From NCBI RefSeq assembly GCF_039888675.1, contig NZ_JBDQQR010000001.1:1-64000 (forward strand): 64,000 nucleotides of DNA. Direction: 5' to 3'. Within the stretch, counting starts at the first letter, position 1; each line of letters begins with the position of its first letter. Below the pieces are notes generated by a model that saw nothing but the letters and a program-made list of their open reading frames with translations, had not been told where the DNA came from and did no database searches. Origin of the DNA: Mesorhizobium sp. CAU 1732 (GTDB lineage: Bacteria > Pseudomonadota > Alphaproteobacteria > Rhizobiales > Rhizobiaceae). Below are positions 35,315 through 43,669 of the stretch, piece after piece. Position numbers and translations under genes: made by a program.

Positions 35315-35665
35315 ATGAACATCAGCAAGCTTGCAGCACTAGCCTCGGTTTTCGGTGCATTGACGATCGCCCCGGCTGCGGCCGGTGGGCTTTATCAGGA
35401 GAGCGTCCACGCGGATTCCTTCGGCAATCTGGTGATCCAGAGCCCTGCCGGGTACAAGCGCATCATCGTCGGCCAGGGCTATGCGGCCGAATCCTACAAC
35501 CTCACCGGCTCGTATTACGAACCGGAAGTGGTCTACCTCGACGAGCCGCGCGCGGTTCGTGACGTGCGCCGGTGCAGCCGGCCGCCCTATCTCTGGAAAG
35601 GCCGCAGTTACATGTACGGCCTGCCGGATCATGTCGTTCCGCAAGCCCCGATCGTCTGCGAGTGA
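35315..35665 (+). CDS. Small secreted protein of unknown function
   Basis: 116-residue protein with a clear signal peptide (MNISKLAALASVFGALTIAP, cleavage near AAAGG). The mature part is rich in Tyr, Gly and Val, with two cysteines (RRCSRPPYLWKG and the C-terminal IVCE) that could form a disulphide in the periplasm. The segment SFGNLVIQSPAGYKRIIVGQG looks beta-rich. The ATG at 35315 has GGGAG upstream; the frame is open further upstream but without signal-peptide-like sequence. I do not recognise a named family. Putative CtrA sites lie just upstream. Confidence 0.65.
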   Translation: MNISKLAALASVFGALTIAPAAAGGLYQESVHADSFGNLVIQSPAGYKRIIVGQGYAAESYNLTGSYYEPEVVYLDEPRAVRDVRRCSRPPYLWKGRSYMYGLPDHVVPQAPIVCE

Positions 35666-35762
35666 TATCGCCACGCGATTGTGATCGCCGCGCCGGGCAT
35701 CGACCCGGACGGGCCGTCATTTCGTCACCTTTCCTGCTCCAATGGCGCAAAAAGGAGCGTCG

Positions 35763-37103
35763 ATGAGCCAGGTCCAGACCGCAACCCGCCTGAGGCAGCA
35801 CATCGCCTCGCTCGAAACGATGACGCGGTTCGTTCTCGCCACGCTGGCACTGGCGAGCGGCGTCTACACCTATCTGGGCGTGCGCAGCCTGCTCGACGGC
35901 GACGCCGCGCTCGTCTTTTTCGCGGCGATCGTCTATTCGGTCGCCGTTTCGGTCGGCATCTACGGCTTCTGGGTCTACCTGATCCGCTTCCTGCCCGAGC
36001 TCCGCGACGGCGCTTCACGCATGGCGCTCGTCGGCATCATGGCCATCGGCTCGCTGATGATCATCGCCATGTCGTCATGGCTGAACGCGGCCGCGCTGGC
36101 TGGCTCGGCCGCCGTCGAGCAGCATCTCGCCGTCACCCAGGAAGGCTACACGGCCGATCTCGACCAGGCCCATTCCAATGCGATCGGGGCGCTGTCGCTG
36201 CTGCCGGACATCCAGCGCGCCGCGGAGCGCTTCGCGAGACTGGCGGACGACGAACGCCAATCCGGCGCGCTCACCGGCACCTCCGGCTCCGGTTCGGTCG
36301 TCCAGCTCCTGACCCAGATGTCGGCCCAGATGCGCGAGCTCGAAAGGACGATCGAAGCGTCGCGCGGGACGGTAACGACGGCGTTCGAGCAAGGGCAGGC
36401 CCATCTCGCGACGATGCGCGGCCTCGTCTCCGCTCCGGGCTCGGTCGGGCCGAGGTCTGATGCATTCGCGCAGGAAACGGTCGCGCTCGCAGGCGTGATC
36501 GCATCGCTGGAACAGACCTCGATCGCGCCGTCGGTGGCGCGCGCGGCCTCGGACCTGTCGGTCGGTTTCATCGCCCCTGTCGCAGGCGGCGGCACGAACG
36601 ACCTCGCCGGGCGCCAGACCCAGGTCATGGACACGATCCGCACATCCGTGGCCGCGCAGTCGGAAGCCCTGTCGAACGCCGCGGCCGAAATCATGGCCCA
36701 GCCAAAGGTCGCCGAGCGCCGTTTCGTGCCGCTTTCGTCCGCCGAGGCGGTTCTGCTCTACTGGTCGAGTTTCATGCCGAGCTGGGCCGGCGCGATTTCG
36801 ATCGATCTGCTGCCGGGCGTGCTGGTCGGCATTCTTGCCGTCGCCCACGGAGCCATGCGCCGCAGCGAGGAGAACATGTCCGACGCCGAGCGCATCAGCG
36901 CGGCCGACATGCTGCGCTCGCTCGAGATTCACGAGACCCTCATAGCGCGTCGGCAGGCGGCCGCGCTCCGCGAGAAGGCGTTGCGCGACGACGCGATCGG
37001 GACGCCGGCCAAGGCGGAGCCCGACGACCCGGCAGCGCCACCTTCCTCGACGGAAAACGTCACCAAACTGTCGATGGCCGAAAGGAAGCGACACGAACCA
37101 TGA
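35763..37103 (+). CDS. Membrane protein with long periplasmic helical domain, unknown
   Basis: 446-residue protein. Three hydrophobic segments occur in the first 125 residues (about 25-45, 50-80 and 88-118). A long polar, alanine- and glutamate-rich region follows, probably helical (QLLTQMSAQMRELERTIEAS, AQSEALSNAAAEIMAQ). A last membrane segment is near residue 355 (IDLLPGVLVGILAVAHGAM), then a charged cytosolic tail. The ATG at 35763 has AAGGAG six nt upstream. It overlaps the next gene, a ClpP-like predicted protease, by ATGA, so the two products probably work together. No named family recognised. Confidence 0.7.
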   Translation: MSQVQTATRLRQHIASLETMTRFVLATLALASGVYTYLGVRSLLDGDAALVFFAAIVYSVAVSVGIYGFWVYLIRFLPELRDGASRMALVGIMAIGSLMIIAMSSWLNAAALAGSAAVEQHLAVTQEGYTADLDQAHSNAIGALSLLPDIQRAAERFARLADDERQSGALTGTSGSGSVVQLLTQMSAQMRELERTIEASRGTVTTAFEQGQAHLATMRGLVSAPGSVGPRSDAFAQETVALAGVIASLEQTSIAPSVARAASDLSVGFIAPVAGGGTNDLAGRQTQVMDTIRTSVAAQSEALSNAAAEIMAQPKVAERRFVPLSSAEAVLLYWSSFMPSWAGAISIDLLPGVLVGILAVAHGAMRRSEENMSDAERISAADMLRSLEIHETLIARRQAAALREKALRDDAIGTPAKAEPDDPAAPPSSTENVTKLSMAERKRHEP

Positions 37104-37930
37104 GCAATCAGCAGGCACTTTTCGGCAGCGCGACGCAGCCCGGTCTCTTCAAGCGCTACGTCACCCGCTTCGACGACGGCGAGATCATGCGGTGCGCGTT
37201 CTACGGCCTGTTGATCGGCGCGGCGATGGTGATCGGCCTTGATATCAAGGCGCTCTACGACGAGCGCGCCGCGCTCGACCCGCTGCCGACCGGCGGCACC
37301 GTCTATGTCGAGCCTGTGCTGCCTCCCGCCGTCCGGACCGGAACCACGCAGGCGCCGAGCGTCGATCCGCGCGAGAACGTCACGCTCGATGGAGACGCGC
37401 TGCGCACGCCGATGACATTCGAGCTTCGGCCCGGCGGCGTGCTGGCCGCCGAAGGCAGCATCGATCTCGGCGCCGCGGACCGGTTCGCGAGCGAGATCGA
37501 AGCGCGCGGCGAATACGTCAGGACGCTGTCGCTGAACTCGCCCGGCGGTTCACTCGAGGATGCGATGGCGATCGCGCGGCTGGCGCGCGACAAGGGATTG
37601 TCGACGCAGGTTCCGGACGGTGCGCTCTGCGCCTCGTCATGCCCGCTCGTCATGGCGGGTGGCGTGGTTCGTACAGCCGGCGAGAAGGCGGCGATCGGCC
37701 TGCACCAGTTTTACGCGGCGACGAACGCCGTCAGCGCCCCGGCGCAGGCGATGTCCGATGCGCAGGCGACGGCGGCGCGCATCTCGCGCTATCTCATGGA
37801 AATGGACGTCGATCCCACACTGTGGCTGCATGCGCTCGATACGCCGCCCCAGTCGCTCTACTATCTCTCGCCGGACGAACTTGCCAAATACCGGCTTGTG
37901 ACCAGCGGTACGCCTGTCGCCAGCCGATAG
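37100..37930 (+). CDS. Membrane-anchored ClpP/SppA-like predicted serine protease
   Basis: 276-residue protein with one N-terminal membrane segment (about residues 32-50) and a periplasmic domain like the ClpP/crotonase fold (COG3904-type). The match rests on SLNSPGGSLEDAMAIARLA (the NSPGG turn of ClpP), on CASSCPLVMAGG, which would supply the nucleophilic serine, and on GLHQFY, where ClpP has its catalytic histidine. The acidic third residue is not obvious. It overlaps the upstream membrane-protein gene by ATGA. Proteolytic activity is inferred, not shown. Confidence 0.68.
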   Translation: MSNQQALFGSATQPGLFKRYVTRFDDGEIMRCAFYGLLIGAAMVIGLDIKALYDERAALDPLPTGGTVYVEPVLPPAVRTGTTQAPSVDPRENVTLDGDALRTPMTFELRPGGVLAAEGSIDLGAADRFASEIEARGEYVRTLSLNSPGGSLEDAMAIARLARDKGLSTQVPDGALCASSCPLVMAGGVVRTAGEKAAIGLHQFYAATNAVSAPAQAMSDAQATAARISRYLMEMDVDPTLWLHALDTPPQSLYYLSPDELAKYRLVTSGTPVASR

Positions 37931-37932
37931 CC

Positions 37933-39126
37933 TCACTTCGTCGCGAATGTCCTTCCGCCTTCGATGATGTGCTCCATGCGCGAGACGCGCACGCAATCAC
38001 GGCCGGTCCGCTTCGCCTGGTAGAGTGCCGCATCTGCGCGCGCCATGAAGGACGCGGGCGTTTCGTTCAGCGACAGTTCCGCGACGCCGAAGCTTGCCGT
38101 GAACCGCGCTTCCGGAATGTCTTCGAGCGCAATGCCCGAAAAATTCCCGCGCACGCTCTCGGCCAGAAGCCGTGCCGCCGCGAGATTGCTCCCCGGCAGC
38201 ACGACGGCGAACTCCTCGCCACCGACACGGCCCAGCACGTGATGCGACGCGCAACTGTCGCGCAATGTCCGCGCAAACAGCGTGATCAGCCTGTCGCCGA
38301 CGCCATGGCCGTAAGTGTCGTTGACGTCCTTGAAGTGATCGAGATCGCAGATGACGAGCGATAGAGGAAGGCCGTTGAGCGGGTATCGCCGGACGAGGCC
38401 TTCCATCCGCTCCTCGAAGCCGCGCCGGTTCAGGAGCCCGGACAGAAGGTCGGTTTCCGACTTGGCGGTCATGTCCTTCATGATGTCCATCATGAGCGCG
38501 AGCAGGAGAAGAAGACCCGTCGCGACGATGAGCACCGCGCCCAGCGACTGGGACAGCATGGCGTAGGTCGTACCGAGATAGTCCTGAGGACTTGCGCCCG
38601 ACCCGCCGACCAAACCCGCCAGAAGCGGCTTCGACAGGAAGTGCAGGGAGCTGACGATAAGAAACCCGCCGAGAAGATTGTCGATCACGCGGCGGGTATG
38701 CACACGGAAGACGATCCACGCGCCGATGGCCTGCATCATGCTGAACGGCGTCTGGTAGAGATACATGCGCAGGAGCGAATCGCGAGGCATGTCCAGGGTC
38801 AAGGTAATCGCCGCCATGGAGAGCGCGAACGCTGCCGTCAGAAGCGCGCGTGGCACGGGCACGCCGAAGCGCCGCGCGATGCCGATGTTGAGGAGCAGAA
38901 GCGTCAGCAGAAACGCGGTATGCCCGAGAAACACCGCCAGTCCGACATTCGAAAACGTCGAGATCGACACTTCGAGCACGGCATAGAGCATTCCTGTCGC
39001 ATAAGCGGCCGCAAACCAGCGTGCAGATCGGTACTTGCTGTCGTAGATCGCGATCACGACGAAGGACGTGCAGAAAAGCCCTGCTATCAGAAGGTTTATC
39101 GCGAGGATAAAGGAAGCGCCGCTCAT
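37933..39126 (-). CDS. Membrane-bound diguanylate cyclase (GGDEF)
   Basis: 397 residues: about six to seven membrane helices in the first 210, then a GGDEF domain that makes cyclic di-GMP from GTP. The active-site motif is GGEEF (LGRVGGEEFAVVLPG), preceded by CDLDHFKDVNDTYGHGVGD. The product-inhibition site RxxD, expected just before the active site, is replaced (ASHH), so feedback inhibition is probably missing. The MASE-like sensor part has no named ligand. A paralogue with the same layout follows at 39216. Confidence 0.88.
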   Translation of the reverse strand: MSGASFILAINLLIAGLFCTSFVVIAIYDSKYRSARWFAAAYATGMLYAVLEVSISTFSNVGLAVFLGHTAFLLTLLLLNIGIARRFGVPVPRALLTAAFALSMAAITLTLDMPRDSLLRMYLYQTPFSMMQAIGAWIVFRVHTRRVIDNLLGGFLIVSSLHFLSKPLLAGLVGGSGASPQDYLGTTYAMLSQSLGAVLIVATGLLLLLALMMDIMKDMTAKSETDLLSGLLNRRGFEERMEGLVRRYPLNGLPLSLVICDLDHFKDVNDTYGHGVGDRLITLFARTLRDSCASHHVLGRVGGEEFAVVLPGSNLAAARLLAESVRGNFSGIALEDIPEARFTASFGVAELSLNETPASFMARADAALYQAKRTGRDCVRVSRMEHIIEGGRTFATK

Positions 39127-39215
39127 ATCTGAATCCGATTATGACGGCATTGTCGGAGCAGTCGCCGAATATCCCGTTAACGGTGAGGCTGACATCGGAA
39201 ATACCGGGCAGCCAC

Positions 39216-40424
39216 TCAGATGCCGCCCGTGATATCCGCCAGGAAACGCTTTTTGCGGCGCGGCGTGACCGAGGGCGCAGACGCCACACGCACGCAATCG
39301 CGGCCTGCCTTCTTGGCATCGTAGAGCGCGAGGTCCGCGCGGGCGACGAGTTCCGTCACGCCTTCACCTTCGACCCACTCGGCCACGCCGAAGCTCGCCG
39401 TGAAACGCGTCGATTCGGGCAGGCCCGGGATAGCCAGGGTGCTGAAGGACGTCCGGACGCCCTCCGCGAAAAGCCGGCCGGTGCCGAGATTGGCTCCGGG
39501 CAGGAGAACGGCGAACTCCTCGCCCCCGATGCGGCCAGCCGCATGCCGTGTTCCGATGCATGTGCTGAGGCACTGCGCGAAGGTCGCGATGACGCTGTCG
39601 CCACACGCATGGCCATAGGTGTCGTTGATCGCCTTGAAGCGATCGAGGTCGCAGACGATCAGCGCGACCGGCATGCCCATGCGGCGTGCGGACCGAAGCA
39701 ACATGTCCGCGTCTTCCTCGAACCCCCGGCGATTGAGCAGACCGGACAGAACGTCCGTATTCGATTCACGCTTCAGATCGTCCATTACGTCGAGTGCGAC
39801 GGCGCTGATCAGGATCAGAGCGAATATCAGCAGGAAGATCGCCGCCAGGAATATGAGCGTGATCCAGTAGAGCGATTCATATAAATTGACGTGATTCTCC
39901 GACAGGGGGTCGATCGAAAGAACCACGATGGGCCGAAGGAACAGGCTCAATCCCCATATGCAGGCCGTCCACAGCAGCACGTTGTCGACCATCCTGCGCC
40001 GCGCCACATGGTGAAGTTCCGCGGCCAGCACCAGCGAGATCGCGCCGAAGGTGAAGTTGATCGCATAAACCCGCCAGGTAAGACTCGGCTGGACGATCTC
40101 GAACCAGCCATAGGCCGTCAACCCCGCACACGCTATGGCGATGAGCGGTTTTAGCGGAACGGTCCTGCCGTAGCGCGACAGCGCGCCCAGCGTCAGGGAA
40201 ATCCCGCCGCCGATCACCAGCACGTTGGAAATCAGCTTCGAGATCGGCAGGCCGAACGGAAGAAAATACTGGAAGAGAAAGCCGCCCCCGAAGGCGACAT
40301 AGGCGAAGCCCAGCGCGAGAATATAGCGGCGGTTGCGCTGGTGCAGCCAAAGCAGGAAGAATGCCGCCGACAGGATCAGCGCCATTCCCGGATTGATGAG
40401 CGCGATGAAAAGATCCCTGCTCAA
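39216..40424 (-). CDS. Membrane-bound diguanylate cyclase (GGDEF), paralogue
   Basis: About 402 residues with the same plan as its neighbour at 37933: multiple N-terminal helices, then a GGDEF domain (CDLDRFKAINDTYGHACGD and AAGRIGGEEFAVLLPG). The inhibition site is also absent (GTRH in place of RxxD). The beginning LSRDLFIALINPG aligns with the first residues of the paralogue if a TTG at 40424, preceded by AGG, is used; a TTG at 40445 opens the frame slightly earlier. The tandem suggests duplication. Confidence 0.86.
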   Translation of the reverse strand: MSRDLFIALINPGMALILSAAFFLLWLHQRNRRYILALGFAYVAFGGGFLFQYFLPFGLPISKLISNVLVIGGGISLTLGALSRYGRTVPLKPLIAIACAGLTAYGWFEIVQPSLTWRVYAINFTFGAISLVLAAELHHVARRRMVDNVLLWTACIWGLSLFLRPIVVLSIDPLSENHVNLYESLYWITLIFLAAIFLLIFALILISAVALDVMDDLKRESNTDVLSGLLNRRGFEEDADMLLRSARRMGMPVALIVCDLDRFKAINDTYGHACGDSVIATFAQCLSTCIGTRHAAGRIGGEEFAVLLPGANLGTGRLFAEGVRTSFSTLAIPGLPESTRFTASFGVAEWVEGEGVTELVARADLALYDAKKAGRDCVRVASAPSVTPRRKKRFLADITGGI

Positions 40425-40490
40425 GCCACCTACCCATTGCCGCAAGGCAGGAAGGCTATCGCGCAGGCACCAACAACTCGTTAAGAATTC

Positions 40491-40520
40491 GTACCCGCTC
40501 CGCGAATGCGAGGCGGGTAC
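40491..40520 (-). terminator. Hairpin after leuC
   Basis: GTACCCGC and GCGGGTAC (8 bp) enclose an inner CGC-gaat-GCG stem, 15-44 nt past the leuC stop on the minus strand. The following minus-strand sequence is moderately T-rich (GAATTCTTAA). It probably ends the leuC transcript. Confidence 0.5.
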
Positions 40521-40534
40521 CGGTCTTCATCAGA

Positions 40535-41944
40535 CTACTGCCAGTCGCGGATGTCGACGAACTTGCCGGCGATCGCGGCTGCTGCGGCCATGGCCGGCGA
40601 CACGAGATGCGTGCGGCCCTTGAAGCCCTGGCGTCCCTCGAAATTGCGGTTCGAGGTCGATGCGCAGCGTTCGTGCGGCTTGAGGCGATCGTCGTTCATG
40701 GCCAGGCACATCGAGCAACCCGGTTCGCGCCAGTCGAAACCCGCCGCGATGAAGATCTTGTCGAGGCCTTCTTCTTCGGCCTGCGCCTTCACGAGGCCCG
40801 ATCCGGGCACGATCATCGCATCGACCGTCGAGGCGACGGTCTTGCCTTCGACGACCTTGGCGACGGCGCGCAGATCCTCGATGCGGCCATTGGTGCACGA
40901 GCCGATGAACACGCGGTCGATCGCAATGTCGGTCATCTTGGTACCGGCGGCCAGCCCCATATAGTCGAGCGCGCGCTTCTTGGAGTTGCGCTTGTTTTCG
41001 TCTGTGATCTCGTCCGGGTTCGGCACGACGCCGGTGATCGACACGACGTCCTCGGGCGACGAGCCCCAGGTGACGATGGGCGGCAGCTTGGCCGCATCGA
41101 GCACGATGACCTTGTCGAAATGGGCGCCCTCGTCGGTATTCAGGGTACGCCAATAGTCGAGCGCCATGTCCCACGCCGCGCCCTTCGGCGCGCGCGGCTT
41201 GCCCTTGACGTAGGCGAAGGTCGTCTCGTCCGGCGCGATCAGTCCGGCGCGCGCGCCGCCTTCGATCGACATGTTGCAGATCGTCATGCGGCCTTCCATC
41301 GACAGTGCGCGGATCGCCTCGCCGGCATATTCGATGACGTAGCCAGTGCCGCCGGCCGTGCCGATCTCGCCGATGATCGCCAGGACGATGTCCTTGGCGG
41401 TCACGCCCTGGGGCAACTGCCCATCGACGCGCACCAGCATGTTCTTGGCCTTCTTCTGGATCAGCGTCTGGGTCGCGAGCACATGCTCGACCTCCGACGT
41501 GCCGATGCCATGGGCGAGCGCGCCGAAGGCGCCATGCGTCGAGGTATGGCTGTCGCCGCAGACGATCGTCATGCCGGGCAGGGTGAAGCCCTGTTCGGGG
41601 CCGACGATATGCACGATGCCCTGGCGGACGTCGTTCTCGGAATAATACTCGACACCGAAGTCGGCGGCGTTCTTCGCCAGCGCCTCGACCTGGATGCGGC
41701 TCTCCTCGTTCTTGATGCCGTTCTTGCGGTCCGGCGAGGTCGGAACGTTGTGGTCGACGACGGCCAGCGTGCGTTCCGGCTGGCGAACCGTGCGTCCGGT
41801 CATGCGCAGGCCCTCGAAGGCCTGCGGGCTGGTGACCTCATGGACGAGATGGCGGTCGATATAGAGCAGGCAGGTGCCGTCGTCCTGGCGGTCGACGACG
41901 TGGTCGTCGAAAATCTTGTCGTAAAGCGTGCGCGGTGCGGTCAT
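40535..41944 (-). CDS. leuC: 3-isopropylmalate dehydratase large subunit
   Basis: 469-residue aconitase-family enzyme of leucine synthesis that isomerises 2- to 3-isopropylmalate with the small subunit LeuD. The [4Fe-4S] cysteines are in [14 protein letters not shown] and CSMCLAMN; other hallmarks are [20 protein letters not shown] and [10 protein letters not shown]. The ATG at 41944 gives the family's normal length and the typical start [17 protein letters not shown]. The leuD gene is not in the window. Confidence 0.96.
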   Translation of the reverse strand: MTAPRTLYDKIFDDHVVDRQDDGTCLLYIDRHLVHEVTSPQAFEGLRMTGRTVRQPERTLAVVDHNVPTSPDRKNGIKNEESRIQVEALAKNAADFGVEYYSENDVRQGIVHIVGPEQGFTLPGMTIVCGDSHTSTHGAFGALAHGIGTSEVEHVLATQTLIQKKAKNMLVRVDGQLPQGVTAKDIVLAIIGEIGTAGGTGYVIEYAGEAIRALSMEGRMTICNMSIEGGARAGLIAPDETTFAYVKGKPRAPKGAAWDMALDYWRTLNTDEGAHFDKVIVLDAAKLPPIVTWGSSPEDVVSITGVVPNPDEITDENKRNSKKRALDYMGLAAGTKMTDIAIDRVFIGSCTNGRIEDLRAVAKVVEGKTVASTVDAMIVPGSGLVKAQAEEEGLDKIFIAAGFDWREPGCSMCLAMNDDRLKPHERCASTSNRNFEGRQGFKGRTHLVSPAMAAAAAIAGKFVDIRDWQ

Positions 41945-42005
41945 ATGCGTAAATCCGTCGATGGCGAAACTGGGGAAATGGCCGGCATCAGCCGGCAGGC
42001 GCAGC

Positions 42006-42134
42006 TCAGCCCGCGCGGGCGAGAAGCGCGCCGGACACCCACGCAAAGAACCGCGACGGCAGGCGCTTATGGTCCTGCAGCACGAAGCTCTTGTAAGCCG
42101 GATGTCCGAAGAGTTCTTCCATGACGCCGCTCAT
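42006..42134 (-). CDS. Small hypothetical protein (42 aa)
   Basis: A 42-codon frame between leuC and the MgtC-like gene. It begins [20 protein letters not shown] and ends with a basic, hydrophobic stretch ([17 protein letters not shown]). The codons are GC-rich at third positions like the neighbours, and it sits in the same direction as leuC. The ribosome-binding site is weak (AAAGGCTGG). No family recognised. Confidence 0.4.
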   Translation of the reverse strand: MSGVMEELFGHPAYKSFVLQDHKRLPSRFFAWVSGALLARAG

Positions 42135-42179
42135 ACCAGCCTTTCGGGCGGGCGGCAATCTTCCGCCGTTCGTACTCGG

Positions 42180-42704
42180 CTACCGCCCGGTCGGCGCGTC
42201 ATCGTCCTTCTGGGCTTCGTCGCGGGCTTTGTGCGCTGTAACGGCCTTCTCAAGCGGATGCATAAGCCCGAGGATGACGATGGCGAGCAGGGTCGCATAG
42301 CCCGCGATCTGCCAGAAACCGAGACCGGCGGCGAGACCGATCGCGCCGGCGAGCCACAGGCCGGCGCCGGTCGTCAGGCCCTTGATCTCGCCACGCGCGA
42401 AGATGATCGTGCCTGCGGCGAGAAATGCCACGCCGGCCGTCACGGCTTCGATCAGGCGCAATGGATCGAGGCGCGAGGCGTCGGCGTCGAACTGCGCGCT
42501 GTGGACGATCTCGATGCCGAGGATAGCAAAGGCAGCGGCGGCCAGCGCCACCAATATATGCGTGCGCAGGCCCGCCGGGTGATTGCGCCATTCACGCTCA
42601 AAACCGATCACCGCGCCAAGAAGAGCCGCGATCGCCAGCCGGGCCGCGATGACAGAGAACGGCAGCCAGGTCGGATGGCCGATATCGTCGAGAATCTCTT
42701 GCAC
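42180..42704 (-). CDS. MgtC/SapB family membrane protein
   Basis: About 174 residues with four to five membrane helices and the MgtC signature: AARLAIAALLGAVIGFEREWRNHPAGLRTHILVALAAA (note GxERE and AGLRTH), plus AVTAGVAFLAAGTIIFARGEIKGLTTGAGLW. Family members act in magnesium limitation and virulence, partly by affecting the membrane ATP synthase. A GTG at 42704 with AGGGGGGA seven nt upstream is the likely start; a TTG/ATG pair at 42737/42734 has no ribosome-binding site. Confidence 0.85.
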   Translation of the reverse strand: MQEILDDIGHPTWLPFSVIAARLAIAALLGAVIGFEREWRNHPAGLRTHILVALAAAAFAILGIEIVHSAQFDADASRLDPLRLIEAVTAGVAFLAAGTIIFARGEIKGLTTGAGLWLAGAIGLAAGLGFWQIAGYATLLAIVILGLMHPLEKAVTAHKARDEAQKDDDAPTGR

Positions 42705-43306
42705 ACGCGTTCCCCCCTCGGACGTCGATGCCATCAAACGCCGTGGCGTGACGCAGGTTCCGCTGTCGATTCACCGGTATGAACGATTGCGCGGCTAAAG
42801 AATCTCGAAGACGAACGCCTTCACGAGAACCTCCGGCTCGGCACATCGTATGTCAACATGTGCATATGTAAATTAGATAATGATCTCATGATCTTACGCG
42901 CACACAAGATCGATTCGCTCTTGTGCACCGCACAAACTGGACGACGGGACTGGAATTAGAGTAATTTGATTATCAGTTCACTACACCACTACGCGGCAAG
43001 GGCTTACGGGAGGAGCTGTAAGCAACTGAAATATCTGAATATTCTGAATATTCTGAATATTCTGAATCAGTTCGGGATACGTTCCAAACTGTAACGTTAC
43101 GGCATTGACTCAAAGTTCGGCAGTCGCTCATAACATTCGTGTCTACGAACGAAGAAACCGCCACTAACTCCCCCAGTAAGCGACGGTTCTCCAAGTTCAC
43201 ATCCCGCTCAATCTGGTCGATGGGCGCGGGACACGGCTATGTTGCATGCTGGTTTTGAGTCAAAAACCGGCCGTGGTCAAGCCCATCGTCTTCACATTAG
43301 GAGACA
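42705..43306. other. AT-rich intergenic island
   Basis: About 600 nt, much more AT-rich than the rest of the window from about 42840 to 43320. It holds a 9-bp tandem repeat, an inverted repeat CACAAGA/TCTTGTG (42903-42925), and a short frame with no codon-use support. The right end leads into the small HTH gene. The base composition points to acquired DNA. Confidence 0.55.
43035..43070. repeat. 9-bp tandem repeat (CTGAATATT)
   Basis: Three perfect copies of CTGAATATT (43035-43061) are followed by a partial fourth (CTGAATCAG). It lies in the AT-rich island about 240 nt before the HTH gene. The run could be an iteron-like binding site or slippage product. Confidence 0.8.
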
Positions 43307-43522
43307 ATGGCTATGGCCAATCTTCCGGATTATCCGAGCTATACACTCACATTTGACGATGCAGTCGAGGTTCACCGCATGTTGTGGGAAGGCTGGTTTC
43401 AGAACCGAATCGCAGCCAATTTCGACGTGAACCCCGGCCGTATTTCAGAGGTTAAGCACGGTACGTTACACGTTGGCAGTTATGATGTAGCTCGCCAGCG
43501 TTACGGTGATCGCGCGGCCTAA
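43307..43522 (+). CDS. Small helix-turn-helix protein
   Basis: 71-residue protein whose middle, NRIAANFDVNPGRISEVKHG (about residues 33-52), matches the short recognition helix-turn-helix seen in small rhizobial and phage proteins of the form A..F.VN.GRISEV..G. The ATG has TAGGAGA just upstream. It sits in AT-rich DNA that has replaced the 3' part of a methyltransferase gene, so it may be a phage or plasmid-derived regulator. A hairpin with a T-rich tail follows. Confidence 0.65.
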   Translation: MAMANLPDYPSYTLTFDDAVEVHRMLWEGWFQNRIAANFDVNPGRISEVKHGTLHVGSYDVARQRYGDRAA

Positions 43523-43669
43523 TAGCAGGGAGCCCGTCACTCGTCGGCGGGCTTCTCTCTTTGTCTCGCGATCATAGTCGGCCGCCCATCCCGCATAGGC
43601 GCGGCCAAGCTCTTCCGGCGTCTGCGCGGCATAGACCGCATCGAGGGCCGCTATGGGCTCGTCACGCAT
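43466..43669 (-). pseudogene. Truncated class I methyltransferase gene (5' end only)
   Basis: The frame starts [35 protein letters not shown], the typical N-terminus of a SAM-dependent methyltransferase (here residues 1-35, with the conserved YxxWAxxYD). After that the homology stops at about 43565, and the frame runs through the HTH gene's terminator and 3' end on the opposite strand. The SAM-binding GxGxG core is missing. Its ATG overlaps the amino-acid permease stop (43662-43669), so the intact ancestor was the third gene of that operon. Confidence 0.65.
43531..43560 (+). terminator. Terminator after HTH gene
   Basis: AGCCCG (43531-43536) pairs with CGGGCT (43548-43553) across an 11-nt loop, followed by TCTCTCTTTG. 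It lies 9 nt after the HTH gene stop and marks the edge of the foreign segment against the methyltransferase remnant. Confidence 0.6.

Noticed and set aside
40607..42124. 505-codon frame opposite leuC
   Set aside because: LeuC is certain from its iron-sulphur motifs; the antisense frame has no start signal or motif.
43035..43070. CRISPR array
   Set aside because: The repeat unit is 9 bp without spacers; no cas genes are present in the window.
42973..43200. 75-codon minus-strand frame with SEYSEYSEYSD
   Set aside because: The repeat is only the translation of the 9-bp DNA repeat; no ribosome-binding site and no family.
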